Shown here in pieces: positions 1-8,421 of a stretch of DNA of 64,000 nucleotides. The stretch's first letter is position 1. The number at the start of each line of letters is the position of its first letter. The stretch is taken from positions 124,001 to 188,000 of the forward strand of contig PABB01000069.1 of the NCBI GenBank assembly GCA_002702655.1. Reading direction: 5' to 3'. The notes under the pieces were generated by a model that saw nothing but the letters and a program-made list of their open reading frames with translations, was not told the DNA's origin and did no database searches. The stretch comes from Planctomycetaceae bacterium (GTDB taxonomy: Bacteria > Planctomycetota > Planctomycetia > Pirellulales > Lacipirellulaceae). A program made the translations under genes and the position numbers.

Positions 1-351
1 CAGGTTGCCGGTCAGCAGCCCCACGGCCACGTCGTCGCGCTGCCGCAATTGGGCGATGAACTCCGCCACGCCCGGCAGGACGCAGCCCTCAGCCGCCTTT
101 TCCACGAGCGCCGCCGGCAGGTGCCCCAGGTAACTCTCGCGGAACGACTGCCAATTGTCGGCCGACGGGTCCACGCCGTGGGCGGCCATCAGATCCAGGG
201 CGATCGCCCGATCGCTGCGGCCGGCAAACGACACGGCGCCGGTGAGCTCCGGCACCTCGAACAGATCGCGAAACGCGCGGGCAAAGGCCACCTGCCCCGC
301 GCCGCCGGTGAGAATGAGCGTGCCGTCGATATCGAATAGAACTGCGTACAT
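1..351 (-). CDS. HAD-family phosphatase, 3' end cut by window edge
   Basis: The protein opens MYAVLFDIDGTL, the classic HAD motif I in which the first Asp is the nucleophile and the second the acid/base. It continues about 117 residues without a stop to the edge of the window. The cap-domain stretch and a VGLLTGN segment (motif II, with Thr) are visible. The motif and cap layout resemble phosphoglycolate-phosphatase-like enzymes that dephosphorylate small metabolites. The substrate cannot be told, because the C-terminal motifs III and IV lie outside the window. The ATG at 349-351 is chosen because motif I begins within a few residues of it, as is usual for the family. Confidence 0.85.
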   Translation of the reverse strand, partial: MYAVLFDIDGTLILTGGAGQVAFARAFRDLFEVPELTGAVSFAGRSDRAIALDLMAAHGVDPSADNWQSFRESYLGHLPAALVEKAAEGCVLPGVAEFIAQLRQRDDVAVGLLTGNL

Positions 352-394
352 GGGAGTACGTGATAAGGCGCCCGGGGGCGGGAGGCAACCGCGT

Positions 395-500
395 TGCGGG
401 TGATTGGTGACCAGTTACCGGTTACCGGTTACCAGTGAACGAGTTCAGCCTTCAATCACTGGTCACCGATCACTGGTAACTGCTCACCGGTAACCGATCC
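395..500. repeat. Heptad-repeat hairpin element, copy 1
   Basis: A run of 7-bp units related to CCGGTTA/CCAGTGA is followed, after a short spacer, by a run of the complementary units (TCACTGG, TAACTGC, TCACCGG). The whole element can fold into an imperfect long hairpin. It fills the gap between the HAD gene and the release-factor-like gene. Similar elements occur near 1017-1130 and 20532-20650. Confidence 0.8.
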
Positions 501-506
501 CCCGCC

Positions 507-1001
507 CTACCGCAGCGGATGCTGGCCGGCGGATTGGCGGTGTCCGTTGAGCAGCGCCAGCGCCGCGGGTTCGAGCTTCAGCAGCTTGACCAACTGCGAG
601 GTTGACACGCCCAGCGCCTGGGCCGTCGCGGCGGCGTCCCACGCGCCGTGCGCCAGCGCGTCGAGCGACTCGGCGACCAGCGCGGGGAAGTCGTCGTGCT
701 GTGCGCTCACGCTGATCCGCCCGCCGCGGGCACGTGATTGCCACAGCGACGAAGGCTCCCGCCATTCGGTGCGCACGGCCAGGGCGAGTTTCAGCCGCAA
801 CCGCAACACGGCGGCCGCGTGGTTCTGGGCCTGGCTGCGGCGCTCGGTCCCCTCGGCGGCGATGCCGGTGGGGCGGTGCGTGACGACCACGGCCGTCTCG
901 ACCTTGTTGCGATGCTGGCCGCCGGGGCCGCTGGCGCGAGTGCGGCGGACCTCGCACTGGGCCAACAACTGATCAATCGACAAGGCGGCGGGGTGGAGCA
1001 T
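507..1001 (-). CDS. Peptide chain release factor-like protein (GGQ domain)
   Basis: 164 residues. A GPGGQHRNKVETAV segment lies at about residues 25-38. This is the GGQ motif of class I release factors, which enters the ribosomal peptidyl-transferase centre and promotes peptidyl-tRNA hydrolysis. The protein is far shorter than RF1/RF2 and lacks stop-codon-recognition domains, so it resembles the ArfB/YaeJ and RF-H group that rescues stalled ribosomes or acts on damaged ones. The C-terminal half is an alpha-helical extension with an AQALGVSTSQLVKLLK segment that looks like a small helix-turn-helix, unlike the basic tail of ArfB. Rescue activity is therefore an inference. It sits alone between two heptad-repeat elements. 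Confidence 0.8.
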   Translation of the reverse strand: MLHPAALSIDQLLAQCEVRRTRASGPGGQHRNKVETAVVVTHRPTGIAAEGTERRSQAQNHAAAVLRLRLKLALAVRTEWREPSSLWQSRARGGRISVSAQHDDFPALVAESLDALAHGAWDAAATAQALGVSTSQLVKLLKLEPAALALLNGHRQSAGQHPLR

Positions 1002-1016
1002 GGCGTGAGACCGTCC

Positions 1017-1130
1017 GTGGTCAGTAAGGAGTGAGCAGTGACCGGTTACCAGTTACCTGTGACCGGTTTGCGGTGAATGAATGCAAACCACTTGCCACCC
1101 GTCACTGGTAACCGGTAACTGATCACCTCG
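1017..1130. repeat. Heptad-repeat hairpin element, copy 2
   Basis: 7-bp units (AGCAGTG, ACCGGTT, ACCAGTT, ACCTGTG, ACCGGTT) run one way. After about 30 bp, complementary units (CACTGGT, AACCGGT, AACTGAT, CACC) run the other way. It has the same architecture as the element at 395-500 and separates the GGQ gene from the ATP-grasp gene. Confidence 0.8.
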
Positions 1131-1172
1131 CACTCGCACGGCCAGAACGGCCACGCGACGGTTCGCGGGTAA

Positions 1173-2180
1173 TCACGATTCCGCCGCGGCGCCGGGCGGG
1201 TGCAGCACGATCTGGCCGAACCGATCGCACAGTTTTTCCACGATCTTCCAGCGCTCTTCGTGCGGCAGATTCTCCGCGACCCGCTGTTCGACGAACTTCA
1301 GCCGCGGGACCAGCCCCTCGCGATGGGCCAGTTGAATGGCCAGCCCGGGGCGGGCGTTGGCTTCCAACACGACCGGGCCGGCGGCCACGTCGATGACAAA
1401 GTCGATCCCCACGTAGCCCATTTCCAAGGCGTCGGCCAGCCGCATCGCGGCGGTCAGCAGCCGTCGCCACTCGGGGATTTCGATACCCTTGATCGGCACG
1501 CCCGTGTCGGGGTGCTTCTGCACGGTGCGGTCCTGACAGACTCCGCCAAACGTGCGGCCGTGCATCAGATCAACCGCCGCGGCCACGGCGCCCTGGTGCA
1601 AATTGGCTTTGCCGCCGGACATTTCCGTGGGCAGCCGCGTCATGGCCATCACGGGCACGCCGCGATAGGCGATCACCCGCACGTCGGGCGTGCCGCCGAC
1701 CACAATGTCGGACAGGGCAGGGTGGTTGACGATCCGCTGCTCGACGATCACCTCGTCGGTCTGCCCGCCCAGCGAATACAGACCCGACAGGGTCGTCGAC
1801 AGATGATACCGCAGGTCGCCGCTCGTGATCTCTCGCCCCCCGGGCGTGAAGAACGAGTTGCCCTCGCGGCTGCTGATGACGATGATCCCTCGACCGCCCG
1901 CGCCGCTGGCCGGCTTGCAGACGAAGTCCGTCCGGTCGCCCAGCGTCTGCATGAAGCGCGTCACGTCCGACTGCTTGTCGAGCACGAAGTACGTGTCGGG
2001 CACCGGAATGCCGTTGGCCTGGCAGATTTGCTTGGTGACCAGCTTGTTATCGACCCGCGGATACAGCAGCCGCGGATTATAGGCGCCGATGTAGTCGACG
2101 TTGCGCTGATTGATGCCCAGGATGCCGCGGCGGCGCAGCTCTTCGGGCCAGACAATCCACCGAGGGCGCGGCTCGTTCAC
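1173..2180 (-). CDS. ATP-grasp ligase, alpha-L-glutamate ligase-like (RimK-related)
   Basis: 335 residues with a GTG start that follows the stop of the upstream gene by 3 bp, so the two are co-transcribed and probably translationally coupled. ATP-grasp features are visible: a CKPASGAGGRGI glycine-rich loop (about residues 88-99), an IDFVID segment and the metal-binding LEANARPGLAIQLA motif (about 272-285). ATP-grasp enzymes of this type form amide or peptide-like bonds through an acyl-phosphate. The same association of ATP-grasp protein, inactive transglutaminase/7TM protein and retropepsin-like protease is a known comparative-genomic theme of amidoligase systems. The substrate is unknown. 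A role in modifying a peptide or envelope component is inference. Confidence 0.85.
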   Translation of the reverse strand: MNEPRPRWIVWPEELRRRGILGINQRNVDYIGAYNPRLLYPRVDNKLVTKQICQANGIPVPDTYFVLDKQSDVTRFMQTLGDRTDFVCKPASGAGGRGIIVISSREGNSFFTPGGREITSGDLRYHLSTTLSGLYSLGGQTDEVIVEQRIVNHPALSDIVVGGTPDVRVIAYRGVPVMAMTRLPTEMSGGKANLHQGAVAAAVDLMHGRTFGGVCQDRTVQKHPDTGVPIKGIEIPEWRRLLTAAMRLADALEMGYVGIDFVIDVAAGPVVLEANARPGLAIQLAHREGLVPRLKFVEQRVAENLPHEERWKIVEKLCDRFGQIVLHPPGAAAES

Positions 2181-2183
2181 GGC

Positions 2184-3806
2184 TCAGCCCTCCTCGTTCT
2201 TGACGAAGTCGCGGAACCGGATCAGTTCGCTCAGGCGGTAGCCCGTGTAGCGGCCGATGTACATCAGCACGGCAATGGTGATCAGGTGCGCCTCGGGATA
2301 CGCCAGGATCCACTCGCCGACGGCGTCCCACGACAGCACGGCGTAGCACATGGCCGACACGATCAGCGTGCCCAGCGACAGCTTGACCGCGAACGCGTGG
2401 CCGTCTTCCTCGCTGGTCACGTAGTACCGCTCGGTGAGCGTGGTCAGGATGACCATCGGCAGCAGCACGGCCTGGGCGCTGGGGGTCAGATTCATATAGT
2501 CCAGCAACGACACGCCGAACATGATGCACAGGATGATCGTCGTCAGCACGATCGACAGCCGGGGGACCATCAGCAGCCGCAGCCGCTCGAGCCACCGGCG
2601 GCTGGTGAAGCCGGCCGTCATGACGACCGCCAGGATCACGATGCCCGTGCCCCAGTCGGCGTAGATGAAGCTCATGGCCAGCAGCGCCGGGGCGAACGTG
2701 CCGAACGTCTTCAGCCCGACAATATTGCGGAACACCGCGGTGATCAGCGCCCCGAACGGCAGCAGCAGGATCAGCGACATTGCCTGGTGCATTTCCAGCG
2801 GCAGGCGGGTCAGGTCCAGGATCTGCCGCGGGTGTTTCTTTTCCTTGGCGAGCAGCGAGGCGGGGGGCTCCAGCCGCTCGATCGAGTAGCGGTCGGTCGG
2901 CACGGCCATCGCCGAACTGAGCGGGACGTACCAGACTTTTCCTTCCTCGCCGCCGAATCGCACCGGGAAGTACGTGTCCGGCATCCGACGGGCGAAGCCG
3001 TTGGTCGGATCGAACGGCAGCCACCGCCCGTCCATGTAGACTTCCGTCCACACCTGCGGCGACCTGATGTCAGAATCCTGTCGCAGTTCAAACCCGACCA
3101 CCAATCGCGCGGGGATTCCCTCGGCCCGGCACAGGGTGACGAAGGTTCGCGCTCGCCCCAACGGCGTCGCCTTTTTCGTGCTCAGAACGTTAGGGACCTC
3201 GTCAGCGCCCAACGACTCGCTTGGCTCGGGCGCCTGCAGGTCGCGGCGGCAGAAGTCGTACAACATCTGCAGGCGCAAGCTCTCGGTCGATTCCTCGTCG
3301 CGGGGCAAGCGATTGAGCACCTGGGTGACGCTGTCGTTGCTCTTGGGCAGCAGGCGGTCGTCCCGCAGAAACCACTCGCGCTGCTTGGCAGTCAGCCGCT
3401 GCTTGTCCGCCCACCGCGTTAGTCCGTTGGCGTCGGGGTCAAACGCCAACTCGTATTCAATGGTCAGCGAGTGTTGGCCGCTGGTATTGGCTTCGACCTG
3501 CAGAACTTGCGTGCCGGTGATGTCGTAGGGGTCCAGCCACCGGTAGTGCAACTGGTGAGGAACCTGGTCCTCCGGCTCGCCCTGAATCTTCACATTGGGC
3601 GTTTCCTGCGGCAGCCCAATGTCGACTGTCGATTTGGCCGGGGCGTCCTCGGCAATCTGCAAGTCATAATAGTAGGTGAGCCGCCACTGGCTGGTCGTCT
3701 CGGCCACCCGCAGCGCTTCCCGCGAGTGGTGACGCATGCTCAGCGCCAACGCCCCGAGGACGAGGAAAATCACGGCGCACAGATTGCTGAGCGAACGGGT
3801 GCTCAT
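2184..3806 (-). CDS. Inactive transglutaminase-like domain fused to 7TM domain (UUP1-type)
   Basis: 540 residues. A single N-terminal membrane anchor (about 10-27) is followed by a periplasmic transglutaminase-like domain. Its conserved core is recognisable (CRAEGIPARLVVGF, then VWTEVYMDGRWLPFDPTNGF), but the usual catalytic His before the Trp is Gln and no Cys sits at the nucleophile position. This fits the family described as inactive transglutaminase fused to seven transmembrane helices. The second half (about 310-520) carries a series of hydrophobic helices. It probably binds, rather than cleaves, a peptide substrate. The start at ATG 3806 is preferred over an in-frame upstream ATG because the anchor follows at once. 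It is the first gene of the pair with the ATP-grasp ligase and is divergent from the protease gene. Confidence 0.85.
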   Translation of the reverse strand: MSTRSLSNLCAVIFLVLGALALSMRHHSREALRVAETTSQWRLTYYYDLQIAEDAPAKSTVDIGLPQETPNVKIQGEPEDQVPHQLHYRWLDPYDITGTQVLQVEANTSGQHSLTIEYELAFDPDANGLTRWADKQRLTAKQREWFLRDDRLLPKSNDSVTQVLNRLPRDEESTESLRLQMLYDFCRRDLQAPEPSESLGADEVPNVLSTKKATPLGRARTFVTLCRAEGIPARLVVGFELRQDSDIRSPQVWTEVYMDGRWLPFDPTNGFARRMPDTYFPVRFGGEEGKVWYVPLSSAMAVPTDRYSIERLEPPASLLAKEKKHPRQILDLTRLPLEMHQAMSLILLLPFGALITAVFRNIVGLKTFGTFAPALLAMSFIYADWGTGIVILAVVMTAGFTSRRWLERLRLLMVPRLSIVLTTIILCIMFGVSLLDYMNLTPSAQAVLLPMVILTTLTERYYVTSEEDGHAFAVKLSLGTLIVSAMCYAVLSWDAVGEWILAYPEAHLITIAVLMYIGRYTGYRLSELIRFRDFVKNEEG

Positions 3807-4078
3807 GGCAGACGTATCAGGTTTTTGGCAAACGAACCTTTGACGGCCGGGCGGCCGGGAAGGCAAAATATCGAGGAAATATACGTTGCGCTTGGCGGAA
3901 AGTTTGGGCGAAATGGGACTTTCAGGCCGCTCGCGGCCCGGGCGTCACGGCCCCCGTCCCCCGCTCCGCGCCGCCGGAATGCAACGCAGCAGGGCATAAA
4001 AGCATCTTCGCCAGCGGCTGGCGACTCTGCGCGTTAGACAAATCGTAGAAACCAGCAAAGCTGGAAAAAAGGACGGTC

Positions 4079-4948
4079 ATGCGAAAAATGACGAATGCTG
4101 GCATTTTGCGGCCGCAGAGCCCTCGCGGACGCGGTCCGCGGCGGGGGCCGAAGGTTGTCGCGACCCTGTGGCTCGCTGCGGCCGCGCTGGCGGTTCAACC
4201 GGTCCGCGCCGCCGATGAGCAAGCCGAGCAGGCCGCCGCTGCCGCGACTGAAGAGACTGCGGACAAGCCCAATGCGAAACCCAAGCCGCCCCGCGCTGGC
4301 GACCGCATCGACGGCAAACGGCTCATCGGCGCCACGGCGATCGTGATCGAGGCCAAGAGCGGCATCCCCTTCGCCGCCCGTGTCGACACCGGCGCCCAGG
4401 GCACCTCGATCCACGTCGAGGAATGGCTGATCGACGACAAGCCCGAGAAAGTCGCCCAGAAGAAGAACATCGGCAAGCGGGTGAAATTTCGCATTCACAA
4501 CCAGCAGGGCCAGGACGCCTGGCTCGACGGGCTGATCATCGACACCGTGCTGATCAAGAACGCCGAGAAGAAGGAACGCCGCTACAAGGTGGTCATGACG
4601 CTCCGCGTGGGCGAATACGAAAAGGAATGCATCGTCAACATCAACGACCGCTCGGGCATGACCTATCCGATCCTCATCGGCCGCAATTTCCTGCGCGGCG
4701 ATTTCCTGGTCGACGTGGCCATGGACGAGTCCGTCGCCGTGAAGCCGCCGGAGAAGCAGGAGGCTGAAACCGACAACAAGGGCGAGGAAGTCATCGAAGA
4801 GGACAGCCCGGACGAAGGCGAGGAGATGGAAGATGACGGCCCGGACGTGACCGAGGAAGCCAGCGAAGAAGAGCAGGAAGAACAGGACGAGTCGGCCGTG
4901 GAGACCGCCGAAGCGAAGGTCGACCCCGCCGGCGAGCTGACCGACTGA
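4079..4948 (+). CDS. Exported retropepsin-like aspartic protease (RimB/Zn_protease-type family)
   Basis: 289 residues. A basic N-terminus and hydrophobic segment ending VRAADE (about residue 46) form a signal peptide. The mature domain has IEAKSGIPFAARVDTGAQGTS. The VDTGA motif supplies the single catalytic Asp of retropepsin-like proteases, which act as dimers. It is followed by flap-like strands and YPILIGRNFL, the family's second conserved block. The last 65 or so residues are almost entirely Glu/Asp-rich, an unusual acidic tail. A purine-rich ribosome site (AGGA) precedes the ATG at 4079. It is divergent from the 7TM/ATP-grasp pair and completes the triad, so it may process the same product. 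Historical names call this family an ATP-dependent zinc protease, but the motif is aspartic. Confidence 0.85.
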   Translation: MRKMTNAGILRPQSPRGRGPRRGPKVVATLWLAAAALAVQPVRAADEQAEQAAAAATEETADKPNAKPKPPRAGDRIDGKRLIGATAIVIEAKSGIPFAARVDTGAQGTSIHVEEWLIDDKPEKVAQKKNIGKRVKFRIHNQQGQDAWLDGLIIDTVLIKNAEKKERRYKVVMTLRVGEYEKECIVNINDRSGMTYPILIGRNFLRGDFLVDVAMDESVAVKPPEKQEAETDNKGEEVIEEDSPDEGEEMEDDGPDVTEEASEEEQEEQDESAVETAEAKVDPAGELTD

Positions 4949-4972
4949 TTGCTCGCCGCTTGGTCCGCGCGA

Positions 4973-5809
4973 TCACGCCTGCCGCATCTGCATCGCGGCC
5001 GCCTGCACGGCGTTGGCTGCGTCGTCCTGTCCCGGCGGGATGGGGACCAGCACTTCGTTCTCCGTCCAGCCGTGCTTGGTCTTCACGGCAAACACGAACC
5101 GCAGCGTCCGCGGCGGATCGTTGGGGAAGATCGCCCGTCGAAACTGATGCCCGAACGCGCTCATCGGCGAGAATTGCCCCGTGATGTAAACGCCCTCGGG
5201 GCCGATCAACGCTTGCGCCGGCTTGGTGCGTCGCAGCCGCTGGGTAATTCCCGCCAGCCGCCGGCATATCAGCCCCACGACGCCTCCGCCCGCGGCGCCC
5301 ACCAGCCCGCAGACGCCGTAGTGCCCCAGCACGGAGTCGAAGAACAACCGCCCCTCGTCCCCGTGAACCATCCCGGCAAAGACCAGCGCCACCGCGGCGC
5401 CGCCCGCAGCGAACCCGGGGCCGATCCACCGCAGGTTCTTCTCGCTCCGCGCGCAGTGGTCGCGCCACTGGTCCGGCTGGTACTGCCACCGGACCCAGTA
5501 CATGCCGCCGGCGAGTTCGCGGAGCTTCTTCTCCTGCATCCACGTCCACAGCCACATCAGCCCGCCAATCAACAGCGGCGTCGGCCAGATCGCCAGCATC
5601 ACCATCGCGGCGATTTCCCAGCCCTGGCGGTGGTCGGCGATTCTTGAAACGGCGTAGAACACCCCCGCCAGCGCCGGCAGCACCAGTCCCCACAGCAGAA
5701 TGCCCTTCGCCTGGGCGCCCACGCTGGTGACCACGCCATCGACCGGCGGCTTGGGAAAGTGCTCCAGGTCATCCCCGGGCAAATCGGCGGCAATGGGTTC
5801 GTCGGTCAT
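4973..5809 (-). CDS. Four-helix membrane protein of unknown function
   Basis: 278 residues from ATG 5809. An upstream in-frame start at 5890 would add a stretch that does not look coding. Hydrophobic segments lie at about residues 36-57, 66-90, 129-148 and 166-188. They are followed by a soluble C-terminal region of about 80 residues with a GPEGVYITGQF motif, reminiscent of the small PH-like domains found at the ends of bacterial membrane proteins. No catalytic motif is visible and I do not recognise a family. It converges with the protease gene (24 bp between the stops) and stands alone on its strand. Confidence 0.7.
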   Translation of the reverse strand: MTDEPIAADLPGDDLEHFPKPPVDGVVTSVGAQAKGILLWGLVLPALAGVFYAVSRIADHRQGWEIAAMVMLAIWPTPLLIGGLMWLWTWMQEKKLRELAGGMYWVRWQYQPDQWRDHCARSEKNLRWIGPGFAAGGAAVALVFAGMVHGDEGRLFFDSVLGHYGVCGLVGAAGGGVVGLICRRLAGITQRLRRTKPAQALIGPEGVYITGQFSPMSAFGHQFRRAIFPNDPPRTLRFVFAVKTKHGWTENEVLVPIPPGQDDAANAVQAAAMQMRQA

Positions 5810-5921
5810 GGCGGCAGGCCTGGCGGCGGCCTCAGAGGCTTGGCAGCGGATCGGCGGGAACAAACAGCGTCGCCCGTGATCGGGCAACAACCTTCAGACG
5901 CCGGCGACACGACCCGAGTTC

Positions 5922-8201
5922 CTACAGCCGGAGCTTTTCGCTCAAGAACTTCCAAATGTGCCGATCGACCCACGGCCCGCCCACGCCGTGCCCGGCGCCG
6001 GGGACGTACAGCAGCTCAAAATCCTTATCGGCCTTGAGCAGCGCATCGACCACTTGCATCGTCGAGGCCGGGTCGACGTTCTCGTCCAACTCGCCGACGA
6101 TCAGCAGCAGATCGCCCTGGAGTTTGTGGGCGTCGACCACGTTGCTGCTGGCGGCGTAGTGGGGACCAATCGGCCAGCCCATCCACTGCTCGTTCCACCA
6201 GATCTTGTCCATGCGATTGTCGTGGCAGCCGGCCCCGGCCACCGCCACTTTGTAGAAGTCGTGATGATCCAGCAGCGCCCGCATGGCGCTCTGCCCGCCG
6301 GCCGAGTGGCCCTTGACCGCCACGCGCGAGAGGTCCATCTGCGGATACTCCTTGGCTGCCGCCTGCATCCACAGCTTGCGATCGGGGAAGCCCGAGTCCG
6401 CCAGATCGTGCCAACACACGTCGTGAAATGCCTTGCTGCGGCCCGAGGTGCCCATGCCGTCGATCTGCACGACGATCAGCCCCAGTTCGGCTTGGATCTG
6501 CGGCCACTGGCACGCGGCAAACGCCTTGGGCACGTGGAACCCATGCGGCCCAGCGTACAGTTGCTCCAGCACCGGATATTTCTTGTCGGGATCGAAACCC
6601 GTGGGTCGGTAGATGACGCCGTAGATATCCGTCTCGCCGTCGCGCCCCTTGGCCACGAACCGCTCGGGGGCAATCCACCCCGCGGCGCGCAGCGGGCCCG
6701 TGTCGCCCCGCTCCAGCGTGCAGATCAGCCGGCCGTCCTCGGCGCTGCGCAGCTCATGCACCGGCGCCATGTCGACGCGCGAATAGCTGTCGATCAGCCA
6801 CCGCCGATCGGGCGAGTACCGCACGCGATGCGTCCCGTCGCCGGCGGTCAGCCGCACCAGGTTTTGCCCGTCGAGATCGACCCGGCAATAGTGCGTGTAG
6901 TACGGATCCTGATCGGCGTCGAGCCCCGCGGCCGTGAACCACACTTGCCGCTGTTCCGCGTCGACGCGCGGCACGCGGTCGACGACGAACTCGCCGGCTG
7001 TGATTGCGTTTTTCACCTCTCCGGTCACCGCGTCAATCAAGTACAGGTGGTTCCACCCGCTCCGCTCGGACATCCAGATGAACTCGCCGGTCTCGGGCAA
7101 GTAGCGCAGAAAGTGCTTGCCGCTGTAGTGGACGAACGTGTCGCTGCGTTCGTCGATCACGGGCTTCGCGTCGCCCGTGGCCGCGTCGACCGATACGACT
7201 TGCACGACTTGGTGGCCGCGTTGGTTGTAGTAGAAATAGAACCGGCTCCCGTCGGGCGCCCACCGCACGCGGCCCAGTTCCCACGGGTTGTTCCAGGGCG
7301 CGGCGTCGATCGCGATCTCGTCTCCTTCCAACTGAAACAGATGCGGCTCATGCCGCCGCACGTCGTCGCCGGGCTTGAGGTACTGAATTGTCTTGAGCTT
7401 CGGCTGCAGTTGATCCTCGGGCGACGACGCGACCATGTTGACCGGGTGGTCGCTCTCGGGCCGCACCTGCATGGCCACGAACTTCTTGCCGTCGGGCGAC
7501 CACGCGGCATCGGCCTCGTAGAAGTTGTCCGCCGTGCCGTCAAAGGTGAGCTGCCGCGGCTCGCCGTCGCCGGTGCTCAGCAGCCACAGGTTGTGATCGC
7601 GCACCGCAAGCTTCCACTCGCCGTCGGGCGACGCGTCGGTCGTCCGCTGCCCCAGTCCGCCGCGCCGTTGCCACCGCTCGCGCTCGGACCTCTGCTGCTC
7701 CTCCTGCTTCACCTCGGGGGCTTCATCCAGCTTCGTCAGCGCGCCCGCCTGCTGATCGAGCCGCCAAGCGCCTTCGTCTTCCAGCACGACGATCACGTCG
7801 CCGGTCACGTTGCCATCGTCAGCGGGCAGAATCGCCAGCACCTTCCGCGGCGGGTCGGACGGGTCGCGCTCAAGCAGCTTCAACAACTCCGCGTCGTCGA
7901 AGACCGGCTGGCGAACGCCGTTGGCCGCGTCAACCAGCACGTACGCGTGGCGATCCTTGCCGATATTGGTGCGATACCAGAACACGCCCGCGTTCTGATC
8001 TCCTTCGAGCCAGTGCGGCTCGAGCTGATCCCGCACGACCAGATTTTGCAGTCGCCCGTGCAGCTGGCGGACGGCATCGAACCGCGCATCCTCCGCTGCG
8101 GCGGCCAGCGCGGGCGCGAAAAACAACAGGGCAGACAAGACGGCGCCGCGGTAAGACGCGCGGCCGGCCGTCGCCGGGCGGCAGAGAAAAGGTGCGTTCA
8201 T
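5922..8201 (-). CDS. Exported S9 prolyl oligopeptidase / dipeptidyl peptidase IV-like serine peptidase
   Basis: 759 residues. A signal peptide ends around ALAAAAED. An eight-bladed propeller-like region of the DPP-IV N-terminal type covers about 60-480, with repeated SPDG/APDG motifs. A C-terminal alpha/beta-hydrolase domain follows. The nucleophile is in GHSAGG (Ser about 633), with Asp about 706 in GELDENVD and His about 738 in GAGHGVGG. Together these form a complete triad, so the enzyme should be active. It would cleave peptides in the periplasm or outside the cell. The ATG at 8201 is chosen because it immediately precedes the signal peptide; the longer reading frame upstream runs through palindromic repeat DNA. 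Confidence 0.92.
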   Translation of the reverse strand: MNAPFLCRPATAGRASYRGAVLSALLFFAPALAAAAEDARFDAVRQLHGRLQNLVVRDQLEPHWLEGDQNAGVFWYRTNIGKDRHAYVLVDAANGVRQPVFDDAELLKLLERDPSDPPRKVLAILPADDGNVTGDVIVVLEDEGAWRLDQQAGALTKLDEAPEVKQEEQQRSERERWQRRGGLGQRTTDASPDGEWKLAVRDHNLWLLSTGDGEPRQLTFDGTADNFYEADAAWSPDGKKFVAMQVRPESDHPVNMVASSPEDQLQPKLKTIQYLKPGDDVRRHEPHLFQLEGDEIAIDAAPWNNPWELGRVRWAPDGSRFYFYYNQRGHQVVQVVSVDAATGDAKPVIDERSDTFVHYSGKHFLRYLPETGEFIWMSERSGWNHLYLIDAVTGEVKNAITAGEFVVDRVPRVDAEQRQVWFTAAGLDADQDPYYTHYCRVDLDGQNLVRLTAGDGTHRVRYSPDRRWLIDSYSRVDMAPVHELRSAEDGRLICTLERGDTGPLRAAGWIAPERFVAKGRDGETDIYGVIYRPTGFDPDKKYPVLEQLYAGPHGFHVPKAFAACQWPQIQAELGLIVVQIDGMGTSGRSKAFHDVCWHDLADSGFPDRKLWMQAAAKEYPQMDLSRVAVKGHSAGGQSAMRALLDHHDFYKVAVAGAGCHDNRMDKIWWNEQWMGWPIGPHYAASSNVVDAHKLQGDLLLIVGELDENVDPASTMQVVDALLKADKDFELLYVPGAGHGVGGPWVDRHIWKFLSEKLRL

Positions 8202-8280
8202 AGTGCGATCGTAGTTGCCCGGGGCGCCGTTCGCAATTCGCCCGCCGCCGGGGTAAACTCGCTCCTGGCGTCGCGACCGC

Positions 8281-8383
8281 GTGGTCGATTCTCTCCGAGA
8301 ATCGACCAATCCGCCGCGGCCGTTCCATTGGGACTGTGATCGGTCGCAGGCGCCCAGGTCGATTTTCGGAGAAAATCGACCAC
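8281..8383. repeat. Two palindromes of the GGTCGATTYTC...GARAATCGACC type
   Basis: The first palindrome pairs TGGTCGATTCTC with GAGAATCGACCA around a 3-base loop (about 8282-8308). The second pairs GGTCGATTTTC with GAAAATCGACC around GGA (about 8358-8382). They sit between two divergent start codons, so they are either paired operator-like sites or copies of a mobile palindromic repeat. Confidence 0.8.
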
Positions 8384-8421
8384 GTCAGCGGTTCTCTTCA
8401 GCAGCAATATCAGAAAGCACG

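Noticed and set aside
1200..3422. A 740-residue plus-strand frame opposite the ATP-grasp and 7TM genes
   Set aside because: It is rich in His, Gln and Arg with no motifs, and is the complement of two well-supported genes.
5958..8339. A 793-residue plus-strand frame opposite the S9 peptidase
   Set aside because: Antisense shadow of a peptidase with a full catalytic triad; its sequence has no recognisable domains.
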